Assembly (NCBI GenBank): GCA_031286975.1
Contig: JAITTM010000163.1
Location: forward strand, 1 to 6,182
Origin: Coriobacteriales bacterium
GTDB lineage: Bacteria > Actinomycetota > Coriobacteriia > Coriobacteriales > UBA8131
DNA length: 6,182 nt
Direction of reading: 5' to 3'
In this document: piece by piece, positions 1 through 5,548 of the stretch
Position numbering within the stretch: position 1 is the stretch's first letter
Layout: each line of letters starts with the position of its first letter
Position numbers and translations under genes: made by a program
The notes under the pieces: generated by a model
Told to the model about the DNA's origin: nothing
What the model saw: only the letters and a program-made list of their open reading frames with translations
Databases searched by the model: none

Positions 1-298
1 AACCGTGGCGGAGGCCGCAGGTTTTGGCGTGGTGCGCGAGTACGTGGGGCACGGCATTGGCCAACATATGCACGAGGATCCCAACGTGCCTAACTTTGGG
101 CGCAAGGGCAAGGGCATCAAGCTGCAGACAGGCATGGTGCTTGCCATCGAGCCCATGATCAATGCAGGCACCCACAAGACCAAGGGCCCCTTCCAGGATG
201 GCTGGACGGTTTATACCGCCGACGGCAGCTATTCAGCCCACTTCGAGAAAACCGTGGCCATTACTCCTGAAGGCCCCCTGGTGCTCACCGCGGAGTAG
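1..298 (+). CDS. map: Type I methionine aminopeptidase, C-terminal part (cut by left window edge)
   Basis: Removes the initiator methionine from new proteins in the cytoplasm using a two-metal centre. The frame is open to the left edge (second base onwards), so the start and the first half of the protein are missing. About 98 residues remain. Metal and substrate ligands of the pita-bread fold are visible: the His in GHGIGQ, the second His in HMHEDP, the Glu in AIEPM and the final Glu in SAHFEKT. These correspond to H171, H178, E204 and E235 of the E. coli enzyme. The conserved KDGWT-like stretch appears as QDGWTV. The protein ends normally at a TAG. The gene converges on the chaperone gene, with only 14 bp between the two stop codons, and no intrinsic terminator is visible in that gap. 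Whether this is the ribosomal-operon copy or a second copy cannot be told from here. Identification is firm. Confidence 0.96.
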   Translation, partial: TVAEAAGFGVVREYVGHGIGQHMHEDPNVPNFGRKGKGIKLQTGMVLAIEPMINAGTHKTKGPFQDGWTVYTADGSYSAHFEKTVAITPEGPLVLTAE

Positions 299-312
299 CC
301 GCGGGCGCGCGC

Positions 313-1092
313 TCAAGCTTTGGCGCAGTGGCTGCCAAGATGGGCGAATGCCTGATAGCTGGGGCTTTGCGCCTTGCGCGCGACTGCAACAAAGAAGGGC
401 TCGACCCATTTGTGCAGATGCAGGAGGGAGAACTCCCTAAGCGATTCGCTGTTCTGCTCCAACGCCTGCGCGTCCCCCCCAAGCAGGGATAGCTGTCTGC
501 GATAGAGATAGGACATGAACTCGAACTGCGTGGCAAAATGATCCTCTGGCTCATTAACCGTGGCGGCAGGTGCAAGGCCTGCCTTTTTGTAGCAGCGGGC
601 GGCATCAAGCGCGGCAGGGCTGGTAAAGAGCAGGGGGCGCTTTGATCGTGGAGCGTCAGGATCCGCCAACAGCAAGGTCTCGTAGATGGACACCGAGGGC
701 CTCAGCGGGTGTGAGAACAACTGCGTGAAATCGCGCCGCAGCTCAGAAAGCAGCGTGTCGGCTTGAGCCGCATCGCCCTGAAGTGCCGCAAAGGCGTTGG
801 CCACATCGCCAAGCCCCGGCTGCTCGATTCCCAGCTCTTCAAGGATATGATACACATCCTGCGCTATCGATCCATCAAGGATGCCCCTGGCAAACTCAAG
901 CGTTGGCAGATGCAAAAAGAGCGCCATGAGCTGGTAGAGGTCGGCCTTTGCCACCAGGAATTGTCGCGTCTGCTCGCTGTGGGCCACCGGGATCACCGGC
1001 TCCACGGGCTCCACCAGCTCCACCGGCTCCACCGGCTCCGCTGGTTTTACCAGCTCCACCAGCTCAACCGGCTCCCATAAGGCTGCATCCAT
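313..1092 (-). CDS. TorD/DmsD-family maturation chaperone with N-terminal Glu-Pro-Val repeat
   Basis: Predicted cytoplasmic redox-enzyme maturation protein of 259 residues. This family binds the Tat signal of a molybdoenzyme and holds it until cofactor is inserted. Family signatures are the RRDFTQLFSHP stretch at about residues 119-129 (compare the ExxRLFxGP motif), then the IYETLLL segment at about 136-142, and the EPEDHFATQFEFMSYL helix near 181-196, the usual (P)xDHxxxELxFM signature. The start is ATG at 1092 because GGGAGAGGAG lies just upstream. A TTG at 1110 in the same frame sits in the U-tract of a terminator and was rejected. Residues 7-36 are ten Glu-Pro/Leu-Val triplets, which are not part of the usual family fold; the normal all-helical domain starts near residue 40. 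It is the last gene of the reductase operon, but an intrinsic terminator separates it from the FeS subunit gene, so expression probably depends on read-through. The likely client is the catalytic subunit encoded at 1797-4286. Confidence 0.9.
   Translation of the reverse strand: MDAALWEPVELVELVKPAEPVEPVELVEPVEPVIPVAHSEQTRQFLVAKADLYQLMALFLHLPTLEFARGILDGSIAQDVYHILEELGIEQPGLGDVANAFAALQGDAAQADTLLSELRRDFTQLFSHPLRPSVSIYETLLLADPDAPRSKRPLLFTSPAALDAARCYKKAGLAPAATVNEPEDHFATQFEFMSYLYRRQLSLLGGDAQALEQNSESLREFSLLHLHKWVEPFFVAVARKAQSPSYQAFAHLGSHCAKA
985..1074 (-). repeat. Ten-unit 9-bp tandem repeat encoding Glu-Pro/Leu-Val triplets
   Basis: Read on the minus strand, the segment is ten consecutive 9-bp units close to GAGCCGGTG or GAGCTGGTG. 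They encode EPV, ELV, ELV, KPA, EPV, EPV, ELV, EPV, EPV and IPV. Units differ by a few bases, mainly a C/T switch in the middle codon that gives Pro or Leu. The unit length is a multiple of three, so gain or loss of copies would keep the chaperone in frame. Confidence 0.9.
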
Positions 1093-1108
1093 GGCCTTCT
1101 CCTCTCCC

Positions 1109-1146
1109 AAAAAAACAGGGGGAGCGGCGATTTTGGCCGTCCCCCT
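1109..1146 (-). terminator. Intrinsic terminator between the FeS subunit gene and the chaperone gene
   Basis: In the direction of transcription (minus strand) the RNA reads AGGGGGA then CGGC, a 7-nt loop, GCCG, one bulged base, then TCCCCCT, followed by G and seven T residues. This is an 11-bp GC-rich stem with a U-tract, the classic Rho-independent form. It begins 18 bp after the stop codon of the FeS subunit, and its U-tract runs straight into the Shine-Dalgarno of the chaperone gene. No room remains for a separate promoter between the U-tract and that ribosome binding site, so the element probably works as a partial terminator that lowers chaperone expression relative to the structural subunits. 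Confidence 0.85.
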
Positions 1147-1163
1147 TTGGCGGTTTCTGGCGG

Positions 1164-1784
1164 TCAGCGCACATAAATCGTTGTTGGCGCAGTGCCCTCT
1201 TCTTCAAGCAGGAAGTAGGTCTCCTTGCCCTGTACGTACTGGTTGATCGCGCTCTCCGGATCATCGAGGTCACCCCAAAAGCGTGCGCGAGCCAAGCAGA
1301 GCTCCATGCAGGCAGGCTCCAAACCACGGGCGATGCGATTGCCGCAAAACGTGCACTTCTCCACAACGCTGGCCTTGTGCTTGGGTGCGTCGGCATCGCC
1401 CAGCGAAAAGTCAACCACGTACTCAGGCTCCTCGGCATTATAGCTGCGCACGCCGTAGGGGCAGGCCTCAATGCACTTCTGGCAACCGATGCAGACCTCG
1501 ACGTCCTGGGTCACGATACCGGTTGCGGGGTCCTTGGCGGTGGCACCGGTGGGGCATACGGCCACACAGGACGGCACATCGCAGTGCTGGCAGGCCACAG
1601 GCACATAGCCCATCTTGAGGCTGTTTGGGTAGGTTCCGCTCGCCATACAGTCCTCCTCGCCGCCATCGACATCGACACGGTTCCACCACATGCCGTTGGG
1701 GAGGTTGTTATTCGACTTGCACGCAACTGAGCACGCGCGGCATCCGATGCACCTCTTCACGTCTATCGCCATTCCATAACGCAT
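1164..1784 (-). CDS. DmsB-like four-cluster [4Fe-4S] electron-transfer subunit
   Basis: Ferredoxin-type subunit of a molybdopterin oxidoreductase, 206 residues, which relays electrons to or from the catalytic subunit through four [4Fe-4S] clusters. Sixteen cysteines fall in the four expected groups: CIGCRACSVAC at 12-22, CQHCDVPSCVAVCP at 65-78, CIGCQKCIEACP at 98-109, and CTFC at 144-147 paired with the Cys at 159 and 163. An extra Cys lies at 46. There is no signal peptide, as expected for a partner that is carried through Tat together with the catalytic subunit. Start choice is firm: AAGGAGGT lies 6-7 nt before the ATG and overlaps the TAA stop of the upstream catalytic gene (12 bp between genes), so translation is probably coupled. 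Homologous subunits occur in DMSO reductase, polysulfide reductase, tetrathionate reductase and catechol dehydroxylase-type enzymes, so the sequence does not fix the substrate. Confidence 0.95.
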   Translation of the reverse strand: MRYGMAIDVKRCIGCRACSVACKSNNNLPNGMWWNRVDVDGGEEDCMASGTYPNSLKMGYVPVACQHCDVPSCVAVCPTGATAKDPATGIVTQDVEVCIGCQKCIEACPYGVRSYNAEEPEYVVDFSLGDADAPKHKASVVEKCTFCGNRIARGLEPACMELCLARARFWGDLDDPESAINQYVQGKETYFLLEEEGTAPTTIYVR

Positions 1785-1799
1785 GGTCAGACCTCCTTA
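1785..1799 (-). promoter_or_regulatory. Shine-Dalgarno fused to upstream stop codon (TAAGGAGGT)
   Basis: On the minus strand the stop codon TAA of the catalytic subunit gene is the first part of TAAGGAGGT, a near-perfect anti-16S match, followed by ctgacc and the ATG of the FeS subunit. This gives strong, probably coupled, translation of the two structural subunits in equal amounts and fixes the start of the FeS subunit. Confidence 0.85.
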
Positions 1800-4286
1800 T
1801 GCTTTCTCGACTTGGACGAGGGTATCGTTGCAGCTGATGCTTGAGACCAGATCGTTAAAGGCATCGGTCGTCACGTCAGAGGCGTGCCCTTCGATATAGC
1901 GATCCCCATTGCTCGAGCGCGCGGTATCCACAATGCCAGGGCGTATCGCCGGGTTGACGCGGGCGCGCATGACCACGTAGCCGCGGTCGTTGAACGCCTT
2001 GACGGTATCACCGGTCTGGATGCCACGCGGCTGCGCATCCACAGGGTTGAGATCAAGCGTGGGTTCAGGAAAGATGTCTTCCAGCCAGGGCGAATAGCAG
2101 AACATGGAGTTGACGCGCGCCTTGTCGCGATGGCTCATGAACGTAAGCGGATACTGCTCGATCTGCGGATTGCTGGGCCATGCCTCGATGGGTGGCTCCC
2201 AGTGCGGCAGCGCCAGCAGCCGGGTATCGAGTTGGGCTCCTGTGGGTATCATCTGCGCAGGGTTCTCGATGTAGAACTCCAGCTTACCCGTGGGCGTGGG
2301 CAACTGGTAATTCTCTCCAAAGACAAAATCATCGGGGAGAAGGCGCAGGGTCTTCTCGGCACGAAGCTTCTCAAGCGAAAGACCCATAGCCTGCGCCTCC
2401 TCACCACTCATGCAGGCGGAGAGGAACTCCTCTGCCGTCAAGCCCATCTGGTCGCCCAGGCCCATGCCCTCGCCCAACAGGTTGCAGATATCGATGTCGC
2501 GCTTGGACTCATAGAGCGGTGCGATGGCCTGCTCGCTTATGCGCAGGAAGGGCTGCACCACGTTGATGGCGGTCTCGAACTCGAACCAGTGTGGCACCGG
2601 CAGCACGTAATCGGCGATGCGCACCGTATCGCTCATCACGGAGTCACAAACGACGAGCAGATCGAGCGTCTCAACAAACCGCAAAAACGCCTTGCGGTTC
2701 GACTGCCCGGCAGCCGGATTGCCTGTGGTGACAAACAGGCTCTTGATCGTGAGCGGAAAGCCCATATAGCTACCCGTATCGAGCAGCTCGGTGAGCCCCT
2801 GCGAGTAGACCACGGGGCCTTGAATGGGGTTGGGAGGCGTCATGCCACCGCCCACGCTGAAGCCGGTGATGCCCATGGACGAGCCACCCATCTGGCCGGA
2901 GATACCGCTGCCCTTCTTGCCAAAGTTGCCCGCAACGCCCGCAAGCGTGAAGAGGGCGTGATAGGGCCAAGGACCCTGCACCCAGTGATCCATGCCAAAG
3001 CCCACGTAGTTCATGGTAGGGCCGTCCACATAGAGATGTGCGACCTCCGTGATGGTCTCGACCGGCACCTGGCAGAGCTCGGATGCCGCCTCGGGTGTCC
3101 ACTCGGCGATGCGCTCCTTGAGCAGGGTGTAGGCGGTGCTCACCTTGATGTCGTCGATGTCAAAGCTACCCTCAAGCACGGGGTCTGCGATCTCGTCACG
3201 GCTACCATGTACGCCGTTGGCACCCATCACCACGATGGGGTTGCTGCCGTCATCAACGGCTGCCTGCTCGGATGCGGCACCGTCGAGCTTGATGCCGCCG
3301 CCGCCCTCGCCGGCCTCGGCCAGGCCCAGGTCGCTGTAACGCAGGTATTTTCCGTCGCTTTCTTTGACGAGGAAGGGCGCAACAGTGCCCTTGGTGAGGT
3401 AGTCGGTGTCCTGCAGGCCCTCATCGATGATGATCTTGGTCACTGCCATGAGGAATGCGGCATCGGTTGCCGGACGGATAGGCACCCACAGGTCGGCCTT
3501 GCTTGCCGCCAGCGTGAAGTTGGGATCGATGACCACGAGTTTGGCACCCTTATCCAAAGCCGCCTGCACATAGGCCCAACGTGCGTGATCTGAGGTGGTG
3601 GCATTGCTCCACATAAAGATGGTCTTGGAGTCGAGCACGCTGTTGGCTGAATTGCCATGCAGGTAGGGGCCGCGGGTGACCATGAGAGCTGCCATGTACA
3701 GGCCGTTCATGTCTGCCATGGGATAGATGCGTGAGGCACCCATCGCCGAGCCAAGGCGCTGCACATAGTATTGGTCGGGACCCGCGTTACCCGTGCCAGC
3801 CAAAAAGGCGATTCCCGGCGCGCCATAGGTGGCCTGGATCTCCTTCCATTTGGTGCATATCTCCGCGATGGCCTCGTCCCAGGTGATCTGCTCCCACTCA
3901 TCGGCGCCGCGCTCGCCAGCTCTGCGCAGGGGGTACTTGATGCGCTCGGGCGCATAGACGCGCTGTGCATGCGAGAGCCCGCGCTGGCAGATGCGCGTCA
4001 TATGGGGGTCCTCGCAGTCGTACTTGGATGTCTTGACGATCTTGCCGTCGCGGACGTGCACCCACATGCCGCAACTGCCGCCGCAGTCTCCGGGGCAGAC
4101 GCAATGGAACTTCTGATCCTCCAGGGCTCCTGGTGCCGCTGTGTCATCTCCCGGTTTCTGTTCAAGCGAGCAGCCGGGCAGAAGCGAGCTGGCACCCGCA
4201 ATTGCAGCGACTGCCGCCGCTCCTTTGAGAAAACTCCTCCTCCCGATGCCTGAACCCAGACTCAGACCAGCGTCCTGCTCTCTCAT
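1797..4286 (-). CDS. Molybdopterin oxidoreductase catalytic subunit (DMSO reductase family), Tat-exported, putative lipoprotein
   Basis: Catalytic subunit of 829 residues that binds Mo/W-bis-pyranopterin guanine dinucleotide and one [4Fe-4S] cluster (FS0). The N-terminus carries a Tat signal (GRRSFLKG at 15-22, hydrophobic core to 36) ending in LLPGC, a lipobox with Cys39. The cluster ligands are C64, C68, C72 and C100, spaced x3, x3 and x27. Next come the family signatures RVYAPERIKYPLRR (109-122) and W-EQITWDEAI (131-140), a Rossmann-type pterin-binding core with VVIDPN, and the C-terminal dinucleotide-binding domain at about 712-829 with the RGIQTGDTVKAFNDRG and RPGIV stretches. By my alignment the DmsA Ser ligand position is Pro189, and Asp192 three residues later could be the metal ligand. 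The start is ATG 4286 with AGGAGGG 7 nt upstream. It is the first gene of the operon, followed by the FeS subunit and the chaperone. No membrane subunit is encoded. The substrate is unknown: DMSO/TMAO-like, sulfur oxyanion or aromatic (catechol dehydroxylase-like) substrates are all possible. Confidence 0.94.
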   Translation of the reverse strand: MREQDAGLSLGSGIGRRSFLKGAAAVAAIAGASSLLPGCSLEQKPGDDTAAPGALEDQKFHCVCPGDCGGSCGMWVHVRDGKIVKTSKYDCEDPHMTRICQRGLSHAQRVYAPERIKYPLRRAGERGADEWEQITWDEAIAEICTKWKEIQATYGAPGIAFLAGTGNAGPDQYYVQRLGSAMGASRIYPMADMNGLYMAALMVTRGPYLHGNSANSVLDSKTIFMWSNATTSDHARWAYVQAALDKGAKLVVIDPNFTLAASKADLWVPIRPATDAAFLMAVTKIIIDEGLQDTDYLTKGTVAPFLVKESDGKYLRYSDLGLAEAGEGGGGIKLDGAASEQAAVDDGSNPIVVMGANGVHGSRDEIADPVLEGSFDIDDIKVSTAYTLLKERIAEWTPEAASELCQVPVETITEVAHLYVDGPTMNYVGFGMDHWVQGPWPYHALFTLAGVAGNFGKKGSGISGQMGGSSMGITGFSVGGGMTPPNPIQGPVVYSQGLTELLDTGSYMGFPLTIKSLFVTTGNPAAGQSNRKAFLRFVETLDLLVVCDSVMSDTVRIADYVLPVPHWFEFETAINVVQPFLRISEQAIAPLYESKRDIDICNLLGEGMGLGDQMGLTAEEFLSACMSGEEAQAMGLSLEKLRAEKTLRLLPDDFVFGENYQLPTPTGKLEFYIENPAQMIPTGAQLDTRLLALPHWEPPIEAWPSNPQIEQYPLTFMSHRDKARVNSMFCYSPWLEDIFPEPTLDLNPVDAQPRGIQTGDTVKAFNDRGYVVMRARVNPAIRPGIVDTARSSNGDRYIEGHASDVTTDAFNDLVSSISCNDTLVQVEKA

Positions 4287-4333
4287 TGCGCATCCCTCCT
4301 CGTATCCTCAAGTCACTGAAAAGCCGTACTCTT

Positions 4334-4362
4334 GTGATACGCGAGTTTGTTGCGCTGTGCAA
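4334..4362 (-). promoter_or_regulatory. Weak candidate promoter of the reductase operon
   Basis: On the minus strand TTGCAC (4362-4357) is followed after exactly 17 bp by TATCAC (4339-4334). The -35 matches consensus only in TTG and the -10 at four of six bases. It would give a leader of roughly 40 nt. The spacing is right but both boxes are weak, as might be expected of an activated or tightly regulated promoter. Other start sites further upstream cannot be excluded. Confidence 0.3.
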
Positions 4363-4529
4363 GTACCAATAGAGCACTCCATGCACCCCTTATTGACCCA
4401 GCGGGCAGCACCTTGCGCCATGACGAGGCAAATAGGCAGCTTTTGTCCCTAGCCAGGAAACAACAAACGCCATTCTGTTACCTTCGTCCTTCTCAACATT
4501 CCGCCCAGACGGATAAGAGCCGATACAGC

Positions 4530-4546
4530 CGCTTTTTGCAAAAGCG
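4530..4546. promoter_or_regulatory. 17-bp perfect dyad, candidate TetR-family operator
   Basis: CGCTTTTTGCAAAAGCG has perfect 7-bp arms (CGCTTTT and AAAAGCG) around a 3-bp centre. Its size and symmetry fit a TetR-family dimer site. It ends 26 bp before the TATAAT of the regulator gene and lies far upstream (about 244 bp) of the reductase start, so it could autoregulate the regulator and possibly act on the reductase promoter. A GCTTTTG half-site-like sequence occurs at 4439-4445. Confidence 0.5.
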
Positions 4547-4572
4547 CAGCATCAAAGTCTTCATGGGCAACG

Positions 4573-4578
4573 TATAAT
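4573..4578 (+). promoter_or_regulatory. Candidate -10 box (TATAAT) of the TetR-family regulator
   Basis: A perfect TATAAT lies 41 bp before the regulator's ATG, giving a leader of about 35 nt that includes the GGGAGGG ribosome binding site. At 17-18 bp spacing the -35 position reads catcaa or gcatca, a poor match, so the promoter is supported mainly by its -10 box and position. Confidence 0.5.
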
Positions 4579-4619
4579 TACTGCCGAGGAGCGCTGGTCG
4601 CAAGGGAGGGAATCAGAGG

Positions 4620-5183
4620 ATGCCACAAACCGTCGATGCCATAAAAGCGAGCTTCAGAGAACTGCTCAAGACCACCACCTTTGACAAGATCTCGATTTCA
4701 GACATCTGCAAGAGGGCCGAGGTCTCGCGTAAGAGCTTTTACAAGCACTTTGCGAGCAAAGAAGACATCATCGAGGCACAGATCCATGAGGACATGGTGC
4801 AGCCCACCAAGGATCTCAGAAAGCTGTTGCCGCTTGAGCAGATCAAGTCCTCACCCCTTTTGGCCACCGAGCAGTTTCATGTGCGCATCTACAATAACCG
4901 GGACTTCTATCAAAACCTCCTGGAGCATTTTGGCAAAGCGCCCTTGGTCGAGATCATCACGCGGCAGATCACCAATCTGAATCAGGAGATATTCTCGACC
5001 TATGGGTTTGAGGAGGATGAGTTGCGCTTTATGTGTCACTACCTTGGAGCCGTGCAGGCGATGATGATCTCTTGGTGGCTTGAGGGCAACCTCGACATCG
5101 AAGCCAAGCAGTTCGCCGGGCTCATGAACGACTGGTCCTTCGCCCGCTTCAGGGAGCTCGACCGCGAGCACAACGCCTGGTAG
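4620..5183 (+). CDS. TetR/AcrR-family transcriptional regulator, DhaS-like C-terminal domain
   Basis: DNA-binding regulator of 187 residues, a usual length for the family. The N-terminal TetR domain spans about 5-50, with the helix-turn-helix in KISISDICKRAEVSRKSFYKHF (split here by function: ISDICKRAEV then SRKSFYKHF) and the typical FASKEDI ending. The C-terminal half contains AVQAMMISWWLEGN at about 144-157. This resembles the conserved M-I-x-x-W-L-x-x-G segment of the DhaS-like TetR C-terminal domain, where it helps form dimers and the ligand pocket. The start is ATG 4620 with GGGAGGG 9 nt upstream. It is transcribed divergently from the reductase operon, the usual layout for a local regulator, so it most likely controls that operon in response to a small ligand. 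No clear intrinsic terminator follows. Whether it represses or activates is not visible from the sequence. Confidence 0.9.
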   Translation: MPQTVDAIKASFRELLKTTTFDKISISDICKRAEVSRKSFYKHFASKEDIIEAQIHEDMVQPTKDLRKLLPLEQIKSSPLLATEQFHVRIYNNRDFYQNLLEHFGKAPLVEIITRQITNLNQEIFSTYGFEEDELRFMCHYLGAVQAMMISWWLEGNLDIEAKQFAGLMNDWSFARFRELDREHNAW

Positions 5184-5195
5184 GGCGCTGCTGTA

Positions 5196-5212
5196 GAAGC
5201 GGCAGAAGCGGC
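5196..5212 (+). repeat. Short direct repeat GAAGCGGC x2
   Basis: Two copies of GAAGCGGC (5196-5203 and 5205-5212) separated by one A lie just after the regulator stop and just before the promoter of the toxin-antitoxin module. The base composition becomes visibly more AT-rich immediately after. It is too short to call an attachment site or target duplication. Confidence 0.4.
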
Positions 5213-5221
5213 TTCAGCGTA

Positions 5222-5250
5222 TTGACCTATACACAATTTTGTCTTACAGT
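5222..5250 (+). promoter_or_regulatory. Promoter of the toxin-antitoxin module
   Basis: TTGACC (5222-5227, five of six consensus) is followed by a 17-bp spacer and TACAGT (5245-5250, four of six). Transcription would start near 5257, about 20 nt before the ATG of the first gene, whose AGGAG lies at 5267-5271. Confidence 0.65.
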
Positions 5251-5266
5251 TACTGATGACAAAATT
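5235..5266. promoter_or_regulatory. Inverted repeat overlapping the promoter, candidate autoregulatory operator
   Basis: AATTTTGTC (5235-5243) and GACAAAATT (5258-5266) form a perfect 9-bp inverted repeat with a 14-bp spacer. The left arm lies in the -35/-10 spacer and the right arm just past the predicted start site, so a protein bridging both would block RNA polymerase. The ribbon-helix-helix protein encoded downstream is the natural candidate binder, as in known self-repressing toxin-antitoxin operons. Confidence 0.65.
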
Positions 5267-5275
5267 AGGAGTTGT

Positions 5276-5548
5276 ATGGATCGGATTTTAGTATTTGAGC
5301 ACGCACTGAAGCACGGTTTGACCGAAGATCAGATTTTGCATGCTTGGAGAAACGCATTCGAGACTGCGACGATTAACCGCATTGATGGTGCTATTGATCA
5401 AGTTGCAATAGGGTTTGATCAAAACGGCAGAGCAATAGAGATGACTGCGCGACTAAAGCCTTTTGGACTACTGATTTACCATGCAAATACGCCGCCTACA
5501 CCTAGAACGCTTAAGGAACTTGGTCTGACAGGGAGACATAAGAAATGA
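5276..5548 (+). CDS. Small BrnT-like putative toxin
   Basis: A 90-residue protein, first gene of a two-gene module. The start is ATG 5276, preceded by AGGAG; an in-frame TTG at 5222 lies inside the -35 box and cannot be the start. Near the N-terminus FEHALKHGLTEDQILHAW (7-24) resembles the KHGVSFEEA region of BrnT and related RelE-fold toxins. The later VAIGFDQNGRAIEM (43-56) and LLIYHANTPP (65-74) resemble the IGxSxxGRxLxV strand and the following strand of that fold. It diverges from classical BrnT in the last strand (IYHAN instead of IISAR). If it is a toxin of this type it would be an mRNA-cleaving ribonuclease, but no catalytic residue can be assigned with confidence. The stop codon overlaps the start of the next gene (ATGA), so the pair is translationally coupled. 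Family assignment is by resemblance only; it may belong to a neighbouring uncharacterised family. Confidence 0.7.
   Translation: MDRILVFEHALKHGLTEDQILHAWRNAFETATINRIDGAIDQVAIGFDQNGRAIEMTARLKPFGLLIYHANTPPTPRTLKELGLTGRHKK

Larger units (their letters stand above)
4287..4619. promoter_or_regulatory. Divergent intergenic control region between reductase operon and TetR regulator
   Basis: A 333-bp non-coding stretch between divergently transcribed genes. It holds the ribosome binding site of the reductase gene (AGGAGGG, 4294-4300 on minus), a weak candidate reductase promoter near 4334-4362, a candidate regulator promoter with a TATAAT at 4573-4578, a 17-bp dyad at 4530-4546, and the regulator's ribosome binding site GGGAGGG at 4604-4610. 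A CGTATC/GATACG inverted pair (4301-4306 and 4336-4341) could form a weak stem in the reductase leader. Short frames in this region lack good starts, ribosome binding sites or recognisable content. From about 4380 to 4525 I see nothing specific. Confidence 0.75.

Noticed and set aside
1093..1110. TTG start for the chaperone, six codons upstream of the ATG.
   Set aside because: The TTG falls in the terminator U-tract, and the intervening codons are the Shine-Dalgarno sequence of the ATG at 1092.
948..1730. A plus-strand frame starting with a Pro-Ala-Pro rich stretch.
   Set aside because: The low-complexity start is the antisense reading of the 9-bp repeat, and the rest is antisense to the chaperone and FeS subunit genes, whose cysteine motifs show the true strand.
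1884..3593. A 569-codon open frame on the plus strand.
   Set aside because: It lies wholly antisense to the clearly conserved molybdopterin catalytic subunit, has no recognisable domain, and long antisense frames are common opposite GC-rich genes.
4357..4377. GTGC/GCAC dyad overlapping the weak reductase promoter.
   Set aside because: The arms are only four bases with a 13-bp spacer, which is expected by chance in this composition.
4347..4577. A 76-codon frame in the divergent control region.
   Set aside because: It starts with TTG, lacks a ribosome binding site, has no recognisable content, and covers the candidate operator and -10 box.
5186..5219. Possible terminator hairpin after the TetR-family gene (CGCTG/CAGCG with an inner AAGC/GCTT).
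   Set aside because: The stem is interrupted by a six-base bulge and no T-tract follows, so it is not a credible intrinsic terminator.
5222..5275. TTG start for the toxin-like gene 18 codons upstream.
   Set aside because: The TTG is part of the -35 box; the ATG at 5276 has its own AGGAG and follows the predicted transcription start.
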